From: Lichina pygmaea
Taxonomy: Eukaryota; Ascomycota; Lichinomycetes; Lichinales; Lichinaceae
Reading direction: 5' to 3'
Length of the DNA: 64,000 nt
Assembly (NCBI GenBank): GCA_963422465.1
Contig: OY730171.1
Location: 930,001-994,000, forward strand
The notes beneath the pieces are model-generated. The model was not told where the DNA came from, made no database searches, and worked only from the letters and a program-made list of their open reading frames with translations. Of this stretch, positions 48,648 to 60,999 are shown one piece after another. Every line of letters begins with the position of its first letter. The stretch's first letter is position 1. Both the position numbers and the translations under genes were made by a program.

Positions 48648-51600
48648 TCACTTGAATATCTTGCGGACGCCCTCGACCGATAGCGTTCGTGATAGGTGCT
48701 TTCGTCGCGATCTGGGGGCCCTTGGCCCCGCCGTGAACTTTTGGCCTTTGCTGTCGTCCTTGTCGGATGAAGCCGCCGGTGGCTTCGTCTTGAGCCCTTG
48801 GGTAGGCTGCGTATCGTCGGGTCCGGCAGATGCCGGTTCAGACGTCTCCGACTCCGCCACGGCTGGCGCTGCTCTTGGCGCTATGTTGCCTGTAACTGAC
48901 CTGAGGGCCTTGGACGACCGCTCCATGTTCGACCGCGCATGACTCCGCCTGTGCATGCTGGGCGAGTGCTGTCCCGCCGATGCGCTCTCGACGGGACTGG
49001 TGGCGGCATCGGTATTCGTCTGACCGGCACCGGTGTAGCTCGTGGATCTCTTTGAGAAGGTGCTGGCGATGCTGGCGATGCTCAATTTCCGCATCATCGA
49101 GCTAGCCGAGGCCTTGATGAGGTATTCACCCCGTTTGCCGCCCATGCCTGGGTACGGGATCCTGTCGCGGGTCCAGATGTCGGAGAGCGCATGTTCCAGC
49201 CGAATTCGTTCTGCCCTTCGCGGAGCCAGTATTGGGATGCGGCCCGCCGAGAGCAGCGACTGCGTCCGGTTGACCGCCTGCAAGGCCGACGCATCTATGG
49301 CGTCTCGCAGGGCATATGTGTTCTTGATGATCACCTGGGCCATCCAGCGGGCCGTTCCGGACGTGGTGGCCCGACGCACGGAGAGCCGTCTTGCTAGTGT
49401 CCCGGCTTCGCCGAACACGCTTCCCGAGTCCTTGATGTCCATAGACAAGGATGAATAGAGATTGAGGGTCTTGGTCTGCCGAGCGCTCGACTCGCTCGAT
49501 TCCGCTTCGAGTCTGTTCTCCAGACTGTTCCTCCAAACCTCCTCTTCTCGCGCCGAGCAGGCACTGGCGAGGACTTCGTACAGGCGACAGTCCAGCTCGA
49601 AGACGATCTTCCAGGTAAAGAGCGCATTGTGGCATTGGAGACCTATGCAGCTTAGTCCGTCGCGACGCTAACTCGGTCGCGTCGAGAGACACACCTCGGC
49701 CATTGTCCGCCGGCTCGAGTTTCATATCCTCCAGGCTGATGCTTGCCACCACGGCGAACGTATGGCCGCTCTCACCCATCACGGCAAGAAGGAGATATGA
49801 CCGGAAGAGGATGCAGACCATGTACTCGCCCAGCACGCTTTCCTTACCCTGCCAGGCCACATGAAGGACTCCGCACAGGATGACGCGTCCGAACAGTTGA
49901 AGAGCGGCCATGTGGTGTGACTGCATCTACGGTATCGTGAGCTAGGACCAGGAATTGGATCACGTCGCGGCAGGACTAGCCTCGTTCAGGAACACTAGCT
50001 TGTCTTGAAGCATCCATGTCTTTCCGATCAGATCCCTTGTCCTGGGGTCGTGCGTGGCCTTGTTGATCTCGGCAGTCACCTCGCGAAGGCGATACAGCAC
50101 CTTCTCCAGTTCGGCGTGCGATTCCGGACAGTCGTACACCGGCGTCACCTTGTAGAGCGCTGCGAAGAGCAGAGGGTACTTGCAGACTCGCTGAATGGGC
50201 TATCGACGGCCGTGCTCAGTACAAAGGTCGTCGGCAGCCCTTGATGAACCCATACCTTGATGACAAGGTCTTCAAACGTCAGCCCCTTGCGTCTTGGGCT
50301 CCCGTCCTTGTTGACCACCGAAAGCGAATTCGCCAACGTCTCGATTCCTCTTTCGTATGCGTGCCAGGTGGGGATGGACTTGTAGGTCGAGGCCACGTCC
50401 CGTACCATCATCTCGTACTTGGCGCCGTACTCCTCATATGCCAAGAACCGTCTCATCTGTGCACCTGGCAGTCAGCCTCGAGCGCTGCACAGTCGTCGAT
50501 GGACGAACGTACGAGACTGGTGAAGACTCTGGCCACATCCCCTGCCACTTTCGGCTCCGCCATCACTCCATCCTGGTATAGTCGGTCCATCTGCGCTTTG
50601 TCATCAGACCGTCGAGATCTTGCTTTGCCCCGAAGGCGCACGTCAACGTCTGAGCCTGACCCGGTGCTGCCGCGCTGATGCCGTCTCCGCTCAAGCCGCG
50701 GCCAGCGCCAAGTCGAGTGCTCCTGATTAAGCTCGGCATCTGGCACGACGCGATGAAGTTCGCCCAGGAGCGCCTCATGAAGAGCTAGAATCTCGACCAC
50801 GTTTTGGTGTATGGAGGTGCGCGTCTGCGAGGACAGGGCCGGAACGGAGCTTAGCAGGGCGAAGTAGACCTATCGCCATCTCAGCCAAATAGCGCATGAC
50901 AGATCGAAGATGGGCACCCACGATCACGCACATTTACCAGAATCTTCATGTCCGCGATGTAGCTCTCTTCGCTGCTGATGAGCTCTTCCAGAATCCGCCG
51001 ACGCTCAGCGGCTCTTTTCAGGACAGCCTCATCATACATCGGACCGCCCAGAAGCGACGTGCCATCCTCGGACGTTCGAACCCCCGGGTTTGAGGTTTCG
51101 CTGCTTCGGGTCCAGCTGCGCCTTTGCGATGTAGGGTTGCCCCCATTCTTCGTAGCGGCTGAGCCATGGAGGACGACGCCGCTTGAAGCGCTGTTGATCA
51201 CGCTTAGGACATCCAGCGAAGAACGCGGGGATGGCCTCTGGCGTCGAGTTGGCATCATCTTAACAGAATGGTGAGGGTACCCAGTGCGTGTCCTCGGTTC
51301 TGAGCCGGGAGCTGTGCCGCGGTGGTTAGACTTGCCCTCCGTACGCGTCCGCCGTAAGATGCTTGTCCATCTGTGCAAAGGACGCTGCAGATTCTCGGGC
51401 CCAGAGGCATCCACAGATTCCTCCTCGGCGTGGCATTCCGAGACGCCAGGCAGCATAGCATTCGCACAGCCGCCATCTAGCCTCATCTCAGGGCCGACTT
51501 GAAGTTGGACTCTCTCAGCAACCGAAGACGAGCTGGTATTCTCCCGATCCTCATCATACACTCCGAATGCGGAATCGTCATCCGCTTTGTGTACACAGCC

Positions 51601-51966
51601 CGGATCGAGCTCGACAGCGCGAGCACTGGGGTCATCCGACGAGGCGCGAATGATGGTGCTCCAGCTCGAATTCCTCGAGAGATGTTCTGGTCTCTTTCCG
51701 GTCGACGATGTCCGCTCGGACAAGTGCGGGACATTCGTATGCCGCGCTCTTCGAGGACGGTCATTCTCGTCGCCCATACGAGAAGACGTCCTGTGCACCA
51801 GACGAGACGATGTCCGAGACTCTGCCGAGGTTTTACGATCTCCTGTAGATCTGCCGGGGACCGGCGAGATGCCATCGGGATAGGCGGACACCGCATAGGC
51901 CAGTGGCATATTCTCCGACGAAGCAAGCGACGGGTTGTCCACAAGAACTGGCGGTCCGCTAGCCAT
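48648..51966 (-). CDS. Rho guanine nucleotide exchange factor with DH and PH-like domains
   Basis: Exons 51966-50932, 50869-50513, 50456-50256, 50190-49981(?), 49926-49695, 49642-48648, about 1009 aa. After a disordered Ser-rich N-terminus the DH domain starts with AAERRRILEELISSEESYI (about 320). It continues through VYFALLSSVPALSSQTR, SLMRRFLAYEEYGAKYEMMV, LVIK|RVCKYPLLFAALYK and TPVYDCPESHAELEKVLYRL, to LQDKLVF (about 595). A PH-like part follows (LFGRVILCGVLHVAWQGKE, ISLEDMKLEPADNGRG|LQ, FTWKIVFELDCRLYEVL). RhoGEFs load GTP on Rho-type GTPases at the cortex; the target is not readable. All joins use GT..AG and keep phase, except exon 4 to 5: no GT donor there both keeps phase and avoids the stop at 49960. 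A GC donor at 49980 with AG before 49926 works. The first in-frame ATG was taken as start; an in-frame stop lies just upstream of 52005. Confidence 0.85.
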
Positions 51967-52678
51967 TTCCGAAGGAGAGAGGTGTTCCTCTCCGAGGAGG
52001 CTCACAAGTTGCCCTCGTCAACTTGAACAGCGGATATCAAAGTATCATCCTCAAGCAACAGTCAAGTTTACTTGTTCCAACTCAGAGCGGGCCCAGATGG
52101 GGAAATGATGCAAAGACCATACGAGAGATGCGGTCCTTCCAGAACAAAGTCCGAGCAAAACAGGATCGAAGGCAGGAAGCAGAGCAAGTTCAACGGAGGA
52201 TAGAGCAGTTGCGGAGGGTGGATGGAAGGCCAGTCCACCTTCCAGGAGGAGCCTTCTTGCCGTTTCACCATCTCGCCTGCGATCCACAGGCACGTACATA
52301 CGTACTTACGTACTGTAAGTAAGGAATCCTCCACGCCTTCAAGCCAAAGTGCCGACCAACATAGCATCGTCGGATGGGCATTTTCCCGTCGGCTGTCCTA
52401 ACGTTGGGAGAGCACGTGGATAGATGGCGACGGAAGGCCCGCGACGCCCGGTGTAACTGCCCACAGTGGAGCATTTGCGCATCTGACGATAAACTTTGGT
52501 TGTTCCCGAACCTAACCTCAGCTGGAGCTACCCAGACTTGGGCTAGAGCTGATACCTGAAGGCCCGAGGGGCAACCACGTGACCTAGGCTCCCAAGAACC
52601 CCTCCTCCCTCTTTTCTGGTGTGGTCTGCCACGTCAGCTTGTAGGTATCGCGCCCGTTCTTAAAGCCGATAGCGATAT
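51967..52678. other. Divergent promoter region between RhoGEF and nas2 genes
   Basis: About 710 bp separating a minus-strand and a plus-strand gene. It holds a TACGTACTTACGTACTGTA patch (52295-52320). No gene is recognised; open frames are short. Confidence 0.55.
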
Positions 52679-53611
52679 ATGACCTCGCACCACTCAGTAA
52701 AGCTCGATCAGATGGGTCTCCAGATTGACTATAGCAACCCTCCTAGTGTTCGCTCGGGGCCCAAGTCCGGGCCTGGCCCAGCCAAAGACACTTGCAAACA
52801 CAAGATGTCCATATTCGATATGATGGCGAAGAAGCGCCGACTGGAAGCTGAGCTCAAAGGTCTCAGCGGCGTGCTGGACTCGGTATGTCTTTTGTCGCTC
52901 GACGGTTGGAGATCACTCGGAACTGATTTTCGTCGGCGTACACTAGCATGGAGTGACGATGGACACTCCGTTATTGACCCTTGATGGCTTTCCACGGGAT
53001 GATATTGACGTTGCGCAGAGTATGTGCCACCCTACCGTATATACGTCCGATCTCAATGATCTCAATGCTAAACCTGCACAGTTCGTGTCACCCGAGCCCG
53101 AGCAATCCACGTGCAGAACGATTACAAAGATGCGCTGTCCCAGATCGAACAGGCTCTCCAGGAACATCACGCATCAGCATCATCTAGCACTGCGGAGGGG
53201 TCGAGGACGGCCGTTGGAGCCGTCTGGTCCGACGAGACGACATCTCCTCCATCGCCTTCCGAGACACCATTCGCTAGCGTCAACGAGATTTCCAGGAGTA
53301 GTCCAGCCGAGCAGGCGGGGCTGAAGGTCGGGGACCGCATACGACGATTCGGGCATGTCAACTGGATCAACCACGAAAAGCTGAGCAAGATTTCAGAGGC
53401 TGTCCAGCAAAGGGAGGGAGTAGGTAGAGACCTGGCTGCGTTTTCCTCGGGAAGGACTCCGCTGACAAGGCAATACAAGCAACCAATTGTGGTAAAAGTG
53501 CTTCGGAAGGGCTCAGATGGCCACCCAGACTCGGAGCTGGAGCTACGGTTGACGCCACGCCGAGGCTGGGGAGGTCGTGGGCTCTTGGGCTGTCATATAT
53601 TGCCAGCGTGA
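52679..53611 (+). CDS. nas2: 26S proteasome assembly chaperone Nas2 (p27/PSMD9), PDZ domain
   Basis: Three exons fit in phase: 52679-52882, 52947-53019, 53082-53611, giving 268 aa. The N-terminal helical part reads SIFDMMAKKRRLEAELKGLS, HGVTMDTPLLTLDGFPRDDI, DVAQ|IRVTRARAIHVQNDYK. The C-terminal PDZ domain (about 160-268) has FASVNEISRSSPAEQAGLKV, GDRIRRFGHVNW and ends TPRRGWGGRGLLGCHILPA, the family hallmark. Nas2 binds the C-terminus of Rpt5 and holds back premature base-core docking during proteasome assembly in the cytosol and nucleus. Length is slightly above the yeast protein (220 aa) because of a Ser/Thr-rich linker and an insert after the first PDZ strands (GRDLAAFSSGRTPL). A second in-frame Met (residue 12) could also be the start. 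Confidence 0.93.
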
Positions 53612-54448
53612 GAGCTGACGCTCGTTAAGCTCAGCATGCTCTTGGCTTCACCGTATCGCAGATGTCCAGCTCGTAGCGTACCCGTCACAGACATAGCCCT
53701 CTGGGCGAGTGACGTGGGGCAGAAACTCGACTTGGAACCCACAAAGGAGTTGATTGTATTGTGTTGTATTGTAGTCCTACTCCATTCTAAAACTAGCTAG
53801 GCTAGGTTATGCTGTAAGCTGGTGAGGAAAGGTCCAGTTTGTATAACCTTACGCTAGGGCAAAAACCTCCCCTGCGGCCCCTAATTTACTCGTAGACGGG
53901 TGCCCTCCTACCGAGATACTGCAAGCAAGGGAAGAGACCGCTGGGCAGTCAAACAAGGAGAGAGGGAAGCCGATCATGCGCCCAGGAGAACTAGGGCAGG
54001 AGATCGAGGCGAAGAGACCGCTTCACAAGGGCGGCGGCTGTCCGGTAGAGTTGATATGAGCACCAAGTACCTCCGTACTTCCGTACCTATCGTACGAGTG
54101 TATGGAGGTGGGGCAGCTTCCCTTACGTAATCCCACGTCGCTGCTCATCACGTGATCTATTGTATCGTACGGTGATCGCTAAGTACGACCGATTGTTTGT
54201 GTGTGGGAAAAAGCCGCGAGCCGACTTTTCGTTGCTACCTAACGAACAAGTACCTCGATCGACAAGCATCTCCATCTTCTTCTCTCTGGTTCCAGAGGAG
54301 AGTCTGCTCACCTTCAACTTCTGCTTCGAGGCTCTCCCAGGATCACGGTGGGCCGTCAGCCTTGCGAACCATAAGTAGGGCGTCGTCGACTTCCCTGACC
54401 GCCTTCATTCCTGTCCTCGGCTTCAAGTCATCCGTCGACACCGCAGAC
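53612..54448. other. Spacer between nas2 and Ran genes, with a LINE tail relic
   Basis: The first part (53750-53905) resembles the 3' end of a LINE and is listed separately. The rest is the promoter and leader of the Ran gene, with a GTAC patch (54070-54095). No other gene recognised. Confidence 0.5.
53750..53905 (-). mobile_element. Probable LINE 3'-end relic
   Basis: A TTGATTGTATTGTGTTGTA tail (plus view) is followed by sequence with the words CTAGGCTAGG, GGCAAAAACCTCCCCTGCG and CCTCCTACCGAG. These parallel the LINE fragment at 2627-2770, which has its own TTGA tail, then CTAGGCTACG, AAAAACCTCCCCCCTGC and TATCCTACCAAG in the same order. Only the 3' UTR and tail seem present. Similarity was judged by eye and is patchy. 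Confidence 0.4.
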
Positions 54449-55465
54449 ATGGCTGCCCCGCCCGTGCACACCTTCAAGCTCGTCCTCGTCGGCGATGGAG
54501 GAACTGGAAAGGTAAGCCTTTGCCCGGGGCGCCATGAAGCTGGGACGTCGAGTCCATCCTCATCACCGCTCGTCTTGTGATGCCGTTCTCGTTGCTTGCT
54601 TCGAACGTTGGCTCGGGAGCTTTTCTGACGACTTTGACCGCCTTAGACCACGTTCGTCAGACGTCATGTGACGGGAGAGTTCGAGAAGAAATACATCGCG
54701 ACCCTGGGTGTCGAGGTCCACCCGCTCGGCTTCTCGACAGTGAGGTCCCTGTGCTACGCGTATGCAGAGGCGCGAGATACATTCCACGAGCCCGAAAGCT
54801 GACGGTGACGCTCGGCCAGAACTTTGGTCAGATCCAGTTCGACGTCTGGGACACCGCCGGTCAGGAGAAGTTCGGCGGCCTTCGAGATGGCTACTACATC
54901 AACGGGCAATGTGGCATCATCATGTTCGATGTCACGTCTCGTATCACGTACAAGAACGTGCCCAACTGGCATCGTACGTCCGCCCCTGAGCCTTGATGGT
55001 GGGATCGACAGTCTCGAGTCTGTCGCTGACCCCCGGCCGTCTCAGGTGACCTGGTCCGGGTTTGCGAGGCCATCCCCATCGTCCTCTGCGGCAACAAGGT
55101 CGACGTCAAGGAGCGCAAAGTAAAGGCCAAGACGATCACCTTCCACCGCAAGAAGAACCTCCAGTACTACGACATCTCGGCCAAGTCGAATTACAACTTC
55201 GAGAAGCCCTTCCTTTGGCTCGCTCGAAAGCTCGTCGGACAGCCAGCCCTCGTATGTTTTCCTTTGCTACATCGACTGCCAGGCCGCTACACCCTCGATC
55301 GCGCTGCTAACCGTATCCCGACACGAACAGGAGTTTGTCGCTCAGCCTGCCCTCAGACCGGCCGAGGTTCAGGTCGACCCGGCCATGATGGAGCAATACC
55401 AGAAGGAGATTGACCAGGCCTCTCAGATGCCCCTGCCCGGAGAGGACGAAGATGCCGATCTTTGA
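54449..55465 (+). CDS. gsp1: Ran GTPase (Gsp1)
   Basis: Five exons fit in phase: 54449-54511, 54647-54739, 54820-54973, 55046-55251, 55331-55465, giving 216 aa, the standard Ran length. Motifs: [19 protein letters not shown] (P-loop), [12 protein letters not shown] (switch I), [20 protein letters not shown] (switch II), [17 protein letters not shown] (NKxD), [16 protein letters not shown] (SAK), and an acidic end PGEDEDADL. Ran-GTP drives nuclear import and export with importins and exportins and also controls spindle and envelope assembly. No key residue is changed. The first intron splits the P-loop directly after Gly-Lys, at a codon border. Single-gene context with no operon-like neighbours. 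Confidence 0.98.
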
Positions 55466-57324
55466 AGCTCCTCGTCGCGCAAAGCCAGGGACTTGCGGCA
55501 CACCACTTTTCATATCGTTCGAGAATGGGATGAGAGTCTGGAACGAGAGGATTCGGGGTGGATGGGAGGACCACTTCATCCGACATAGACCGGCCGAGCC
55601 TCAGATTCGAAGGAAATGAGAGATCCTCGGCTTTTTTTTTTTTTTTTCCGTTCGACAGCGGTAACGGGCTCTCGAGCAGAAGTACTTTGGTGGCTGTCAT
55701 CTGTGCTGCGTCTCACATCGACACTGGAAACCGCCCAGGAAAATTGCTTTCGCAGGTAGACGAACGTCCATCGCCTCTGAACACTGCCCACGGCCAGCCC
55801 ACATGTGTTTTACCGTACAGATAGGCCGTGCCCAAAGCAATACGAGGTTTATCGCAAGAGCCTCCGTGGCTTTTTTTTTTTATTTTACCGCGTGCAATCC
55901 ACGACCCTCATCGAGATGACGACGACGGAAAACCCTCCTAGAAAGTGACGACGGCCTTGGAAGTACTGGTTTCAGCGCAGTAGACCGCGAAGACGGGCTG
56001 TCCGCTACGTACGCGTCACCGTCAAGGGGAATGCTCCATGTCACCGTACAGTACGTATGTAGATGGGCGCTGATGAGTTTGCAGGAGCTCGTTTTGTGCG
56101 TAAGCGGGTAAGTACGTCAGTACGTATGTACTCGTATGTATACGTACTGGCAAGCTGCGGGGGTGGGGCATCGCCTTGCCCGACGTCATAGTCAATCACC
56201 GCTACTCCCGTACAGTAGATGTAGATGAGGCTTACGTCGGCAAGCTCGTTGCTGGCGTAGAGAGTGCCGCCACCGAGACCCTGGCAGCGGGGCCCGGCGA
56301 GGTAGGGAGCTGGTGCGGAGCCCCGGCAACGCCGATAGGTGAAGCGGGCATCGCTGAGAACAGCGTCGAGAGCGGAGGCGAGCATCTACGCCACCAGCCA
56401 GCAGCACTAGCAGCAGGCACGGCATTAGGACCAGGCTCCGCGAGAGGGCTGAGATAGCACTCGTACTGCACTGGCGACCGGAGCAGCACCAGGAGCGAGA
56501 GGTGCCACCCATATAGCCGGCGCTATTTCCCCCCTCGCCTCGAGCATCTAGAGCCGCGACACTCCATACTCTACTCTACGTACGCAGGATCGGACGTTCC
56601 TCTCGACAGCTGGACCGAGAAGTAAATTCAAATGGTGGGGATCGGACTGGGGAAGGGGGCAGGTGATTTTTCACGAGCTGATTACATCCATGCCAAACAT
56701 GGTAGCTCCTCCGTCGTTAGTGTTACTTACTCGAAGAGAATCACGAGCTGGTGGAAGAGGGTCAGCCTGGGGACATTAAAGCTCTCATGTGAATTGATTT
56801 CTGAATTTATTTTTCCTGAGATTTGGCCTTCATTTCCCCTGTCATCAGAAGGTCGCTCGATTATTTCTTGTCCATCGATCCAACTTGGTCGAGAATATTG
56901 CTTAGCAGTTGCAGGATGCAAAACGACATCTTCATACCTCCAGATGTCCAAATGTTCAGAAGTCCAAAAACTCCGGCCAGAGGGAGGATCTCCTGGCCAC
57001 CTACGCCGGACCACCTCAGAAATGCATCGCACAAGATGACATGTTGGACCAGTGCGCAGTTGGCATCGACTCGTCGAAAGGATTCCATTTTCCGCGTCAG
57101 ACGGGCTGGTCTAGCCTCGGATGCAAGTCCTGGCCCTTGTCACATATATACGTGAAGGGATCACCATGAAGGAAAGGTTCTACTTGGAGGAAGAAAGAGG
57201 TATCGATGAAGATGGACCAACGCTGATGCAGAAGCTACTCGGGCTCAGGAAGTCGAGTATGGAAACGGACGGCGGCAAAAAAGAACTCCAAGATCCGGGT
57301 GTCATTATCCGAACGAGACGTCTA
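55466..57324. other. Spacer without a recognised gene
   Basis: About 1.9 kb. T runs at 55631-55648 and 55871-55880 lie downstream of the Ran gene and may mark its 3' end area. A GTAC patch sits at 56045-56145. The stretch 56640-57180 is clearly less GC-rich than the rest and could be an old insertion, but no coding motif is visible. Arg/Ser-rich open frames around 56190-56510 are not supported. Confidence 0.5.
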
Positions 57325-57949
57325 CTACACTGCACCAGGGCCTCGAGGAGCAACCTTCCGAGCACTTCCCCGCTTGGGTAGGGACCATGGTTCGGCGCAG
57401 ATGATCTGAGGTTTGTCGTCAGCGCCAGATGCACACCATACCGCGGAACGACACTCCGGCCGTCCCCGACCGCTGGGAAGAACTCACTTCGCCGTCGACG
57501 TATGCTCGCAGATAGGCGCCGATGCCGATGAGATAGTACAACGCCGGATTGGTGGCTTGATACATGAGGACCGCGACGAGAGCACTGAGCGAGTAGACGA
57601 CAAGGCGAGCCTCGGCGGAGCGGTGGACGGCCGTGCCGGCCACCCGCTTGAGGGGCCATTCCCAAGCGATGGCGACGATGCCCAGGATGAGATTGAGGAC
57701 CTGGAGGACCGGCACAGGCTTCACGGCGCCGTCGAGGTTCTTGGTGAGAAAATCCCAGAAGCACTTGGGCCAGAAGAAGCCTTCGATGGCGGCGGCGATT
57801 TGATCTGGCGCGCGCGCAAAGTCAGCGTGGAAAGGCCCCATCGTCGCCGACATCGGACAAGACAGGCCAGGAGCGGGGTAGGAGCACCCACAGGTGGCTG
57901 CCGTGAGCACGATGAGACGGGCCCAGTGGTTCTTGATGAGTTTCCCCAT
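57325..57949 (-). CDS. DUF7727-type small integral membrane protein
   Basis: Three exons fit in phase: 57949-57892, 57804-57488, 57405-57325, giving 151 aa. The joined sequence reads MGKLIKNHWARLIVLTAAT|, then YQIAAAIEGFFWPKCFWDFL, KPVPVLQVLNLILGIVAIAW, EWPLKRVAGTAVHRSAEARL, YQATNPALYYLIGIGAYLRA, YVDGE|IICAEPWSLPKRG. From memory this matches a conserved family of unknown function in filamentous ascomycetes. Four hydrophobic helices are likely. Both splice joins fall inside well-conserved words (TYQIAAA, EGEI-type), which supports the model. Location is probably an internal or plasma membrane. Function is unknown. Confidence 0.85.
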
Positions 57950-60379
57950 GGCTCGTTCTCAATCGAGAGCCTCTTCGGCGATGCTACGGCAAGACGTCTG
58001 CTTCCCGATGTGCGACGGCAAGAAGTGAAGAGGAGGAGAGCAAGAAGAAGGTCGCCCGAACCAGCCGGAGGGACGCTTCCAGGTGGTAGGATTACGAACG
58101 GACGAGGACGGCGCCAAAGGAGCTACCGGGAGACCAGCCGGAGTCTTGACGCGGACGGAACACCTGTGCGAGCGACAGCTTGGATGAGGCGACGTCGGCG
58201 GCAACAGCAACAACTGGCAACGCATGAGGTTATCAAGCACGCGGATCTATCGCCTTGCGATGCGCCGTGGCTGTGGCGAAGATCGAGGGCGTGGCAATCT
58301 GATGGACAAGGACGATGCGGGACGACCGGGACGCTGGAATGGAACGAAGTTGCGACGAGGATTGCGGTGAGTGGGGGGGGGGCTGGGCTCTTTCCTCTTT
58401 ACCCTCCACTGCGTCACACACGTTTCCTCTGAAGTACGGAGTGCAATGACCCCCGCTTACTGGTCTTTAAACTTCCATACTGACACTCTACAGCACTTGT
58501 AACCTATCGAGTTCGAGCGCGCGGGAGGAGTCGACTGCCCCTCAAGTGCCCTCCACTCCACGTCTCGTCCGGGCGCCTGTCTGGGGGGGGGGGGAGGAGG
58601 AAGAGCAGGAGGGGTGGGCCCAATGCGGCAAAGGCGGAATCGGAACTAGCAGGGTCGTGCACGCGAAGCGACAGGCGCAACCCGGACCCCAGACGTTCGC
58701 TTGGCGCGAAGATGGAAGACCTCATTGGCTCGCCGGGATGCTGGCCCGGGCGTCTAACGGACGCTGGACATTGGCGCGATAGCTCCACCGCCCAATCTGG
58801 CCCAGCCACGGCCGCTCGACCGGCAAGCCGTGGTGGCACTTCGTACGAGGGGCAACGGTGCCCGTCGTACCTGCGCGACTCGGGATCGCGCCCTCCGGAG
58901 GTTTGCATTTTGGCCGTCTCGCCAGTCCACCGAGTCTCTTACGACCGCTGGAGTGTGCACCCACACTTCTACCGTCAGAGATCGTCATCGTCGAGGACGT
59001 TGGTGTGACCGTGGCGTGAACACCACACCCACCCGCCACAGCGCGCCCACACAGCACAGATGCCGTAAGGGGGACATGGCGTGCCCACCTCATGGCGATG
59101 CCGATCGATCGACAATGTCAAGATCTCATTCTACCGACTTGACCAAGCATCGGCGCGCGCGCCCCGAGAAGGCGTGGAAGGGTCAAATCTGGGGATATTG
59201 TACACGTACCGCCGCTGCGCCGGGGGCGGCGAAAGTGGAGCTCCATCTCGCAACACTGACGGAGCTGCCGAGGCTCTCCCAGAGTGCCCGGGCAAGACGA
59301 GTGCTCGGCCCACCGATGCATGATGGCTCTAACTACATATGTACGTCCGTACAGGGCACGATACGCAGCATTCCTCGACGGCAGCTTGTCGGAGGGAGAG
59401 GTTGGGCTTCGTTGGTCGACGGCGGGACCAGATGGTCGACTACGTCGGGCTGGTCTTGGATGGTCGGACTCGAAGCCTCCCGCTCTTCTTCTGAGAGGCT
59501 GGATCGGCTGCTCCAGTTCAAGATGTCGGTTTGCTAGTGGATTTCATTCGCCACGAATCACGAACGACGGCGTGCGAAGACGACGGCACCGCTTGTTCTC
59601 GACGACGGATTGGCACGATCAGGAACATCCTCCATCATACAGTATGCACCAAGTCCGCTGAGCGCGACCTAAAGAGCAAGACTCTCGGGACAATGCCGTC
59701 ACCTGCTTGCATACGAACATTCTGCGCTCCTACATGCTCGTACCGTACGTTACGTGCTGGTGCTTCATGCACCGTGACTGGTGCGGCCGGCCACCGCCTG
59801 GCTCGGTCCCGTGACTCTGTCGCATTGGTCGTCGATCGGCTTAGTCATCTGGTCCGTACCTCGCCAAGCTTCTCGGCGCAGCCGATGGAACATCTCGAGC
59901 CAAGCGAAGCATTGCCCTCGGTATTGCCGCGATGGACGATAACGTACCGGGCCAGGAACAGGACACGAGACCGTCGACGTTGATCGGGGCTGGTACCACG
60001 ACGTCGAACGCATTCGATCGTTCTTTTCGAGCCCTCTCTTCATCCTTCCCCCCCCTCCGCCATCGCGATGGCGACATGGCGACTTGGGAGCGAGAGGGGC
60101 CTCGGGATGCGCTTCGTCTCCGGCACGGCGGCTTCTATCAATAGCGAGCCGCCCGGCGCCGCAGTCTGCCATCCGGGCCAATCCTGAAACCGTCGTCTAG
60201 ACGTCGTCCGTCTCGAGATCGTATCGATATAATATCATCGACCGCCCCGTCCTCGGCCGCCACCAACACCACGATCGTCACGGCCCGTCGCAACGTCCCA
60301 GAGCAGCGACGCGAACAACTCTAAACTTGCTTCGTCGTCAAACCGCTGTTGGTACCGCTGAGATCTGCTGTGCCGGACA

Positions 60380-60382
<3 letters not shown>

Positions 60383-60451
<69 letters not shown>
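60383..60451. repeat. (CA)n microsatellite
   Basis: About 34 CA units, the longest CA run in the window, 0.8 kb upstream of the noxB start. It opens false frames of His-Thr repeats. Confidence 0.95.
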
Positions 60452-60456
<5 letters not shown>

Positions 60457-60964
60457 AACACCCCCAGGACCGTCGCGCGCTCGTCAGCCTTGAAACTCGG
60501 GCGAGGAACAGAAGTGGAAGGGCGGTCGCGCGCTCGGCTACCCCTTGCCGTCCTAGGTCCATCGTCGTTACGTCGTCAAAGAAGCTCGGGGTCGATCGCG
60601 GCGGCGGTCGGCGGTGGCGCGAAAAAGCAATCGAAAAGTACGGAACCTACTTACCCCGGCTGACTGCTCGCCTCCGAGCTTCATCGTCAACCGCCGAGGG
60701 TTTCGCCGCGGCGGCCAACCGAAGCCGGGGTCGACCGTCTCGTCTCAGCCAGGCGGCTGGCGCAAGGCATCACGCTCGATCCGGTGAAAGCGTTGACTTT
60801 GCGACCGTCCTCGACGGTCTCGAACGCCGCCCGGTGCTCCATTGTCGCATCGCATAGCGGAACGCGGGCTCGCGCACTAGAGAGAGAGACCGTCGACGCT
60901 TGAGCATCTGGTCCTTTGCTCATATCATCTCATCCTGACGCCGGTGGAAGAGCCCTCTTCTACG

Positions 60965-60966
<2 letters not shown>

Positions 60967-60997
<31 letters not shown>
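60967..60997 (+). repeat. CT-rich tract upstream of noxB
   Basis: A run of about 15 CT units, roughly 260 bp before the start codon. Pyrimidine tracts are common in core promoters and leaders of filamentous fungi, so it may mark the noxB transcription start area. Confidence 0.7.

Positions 60998-60999
<2 letters not shown>

Noticed and set aside
56192-56512. Minus-strand frame with signal-like LVLMPCLLLVLLAGGVDA
   Set aside because: The remainder is Arg/Ser-rich without motif, and three other frames across the same interval are equally open.
58504-59537. Overlapping open frames on both strands upstream of noxB
   Set aside because: They compete with each other, include a G run read as Gly/Pro, and show no domain or splice-supported extension.
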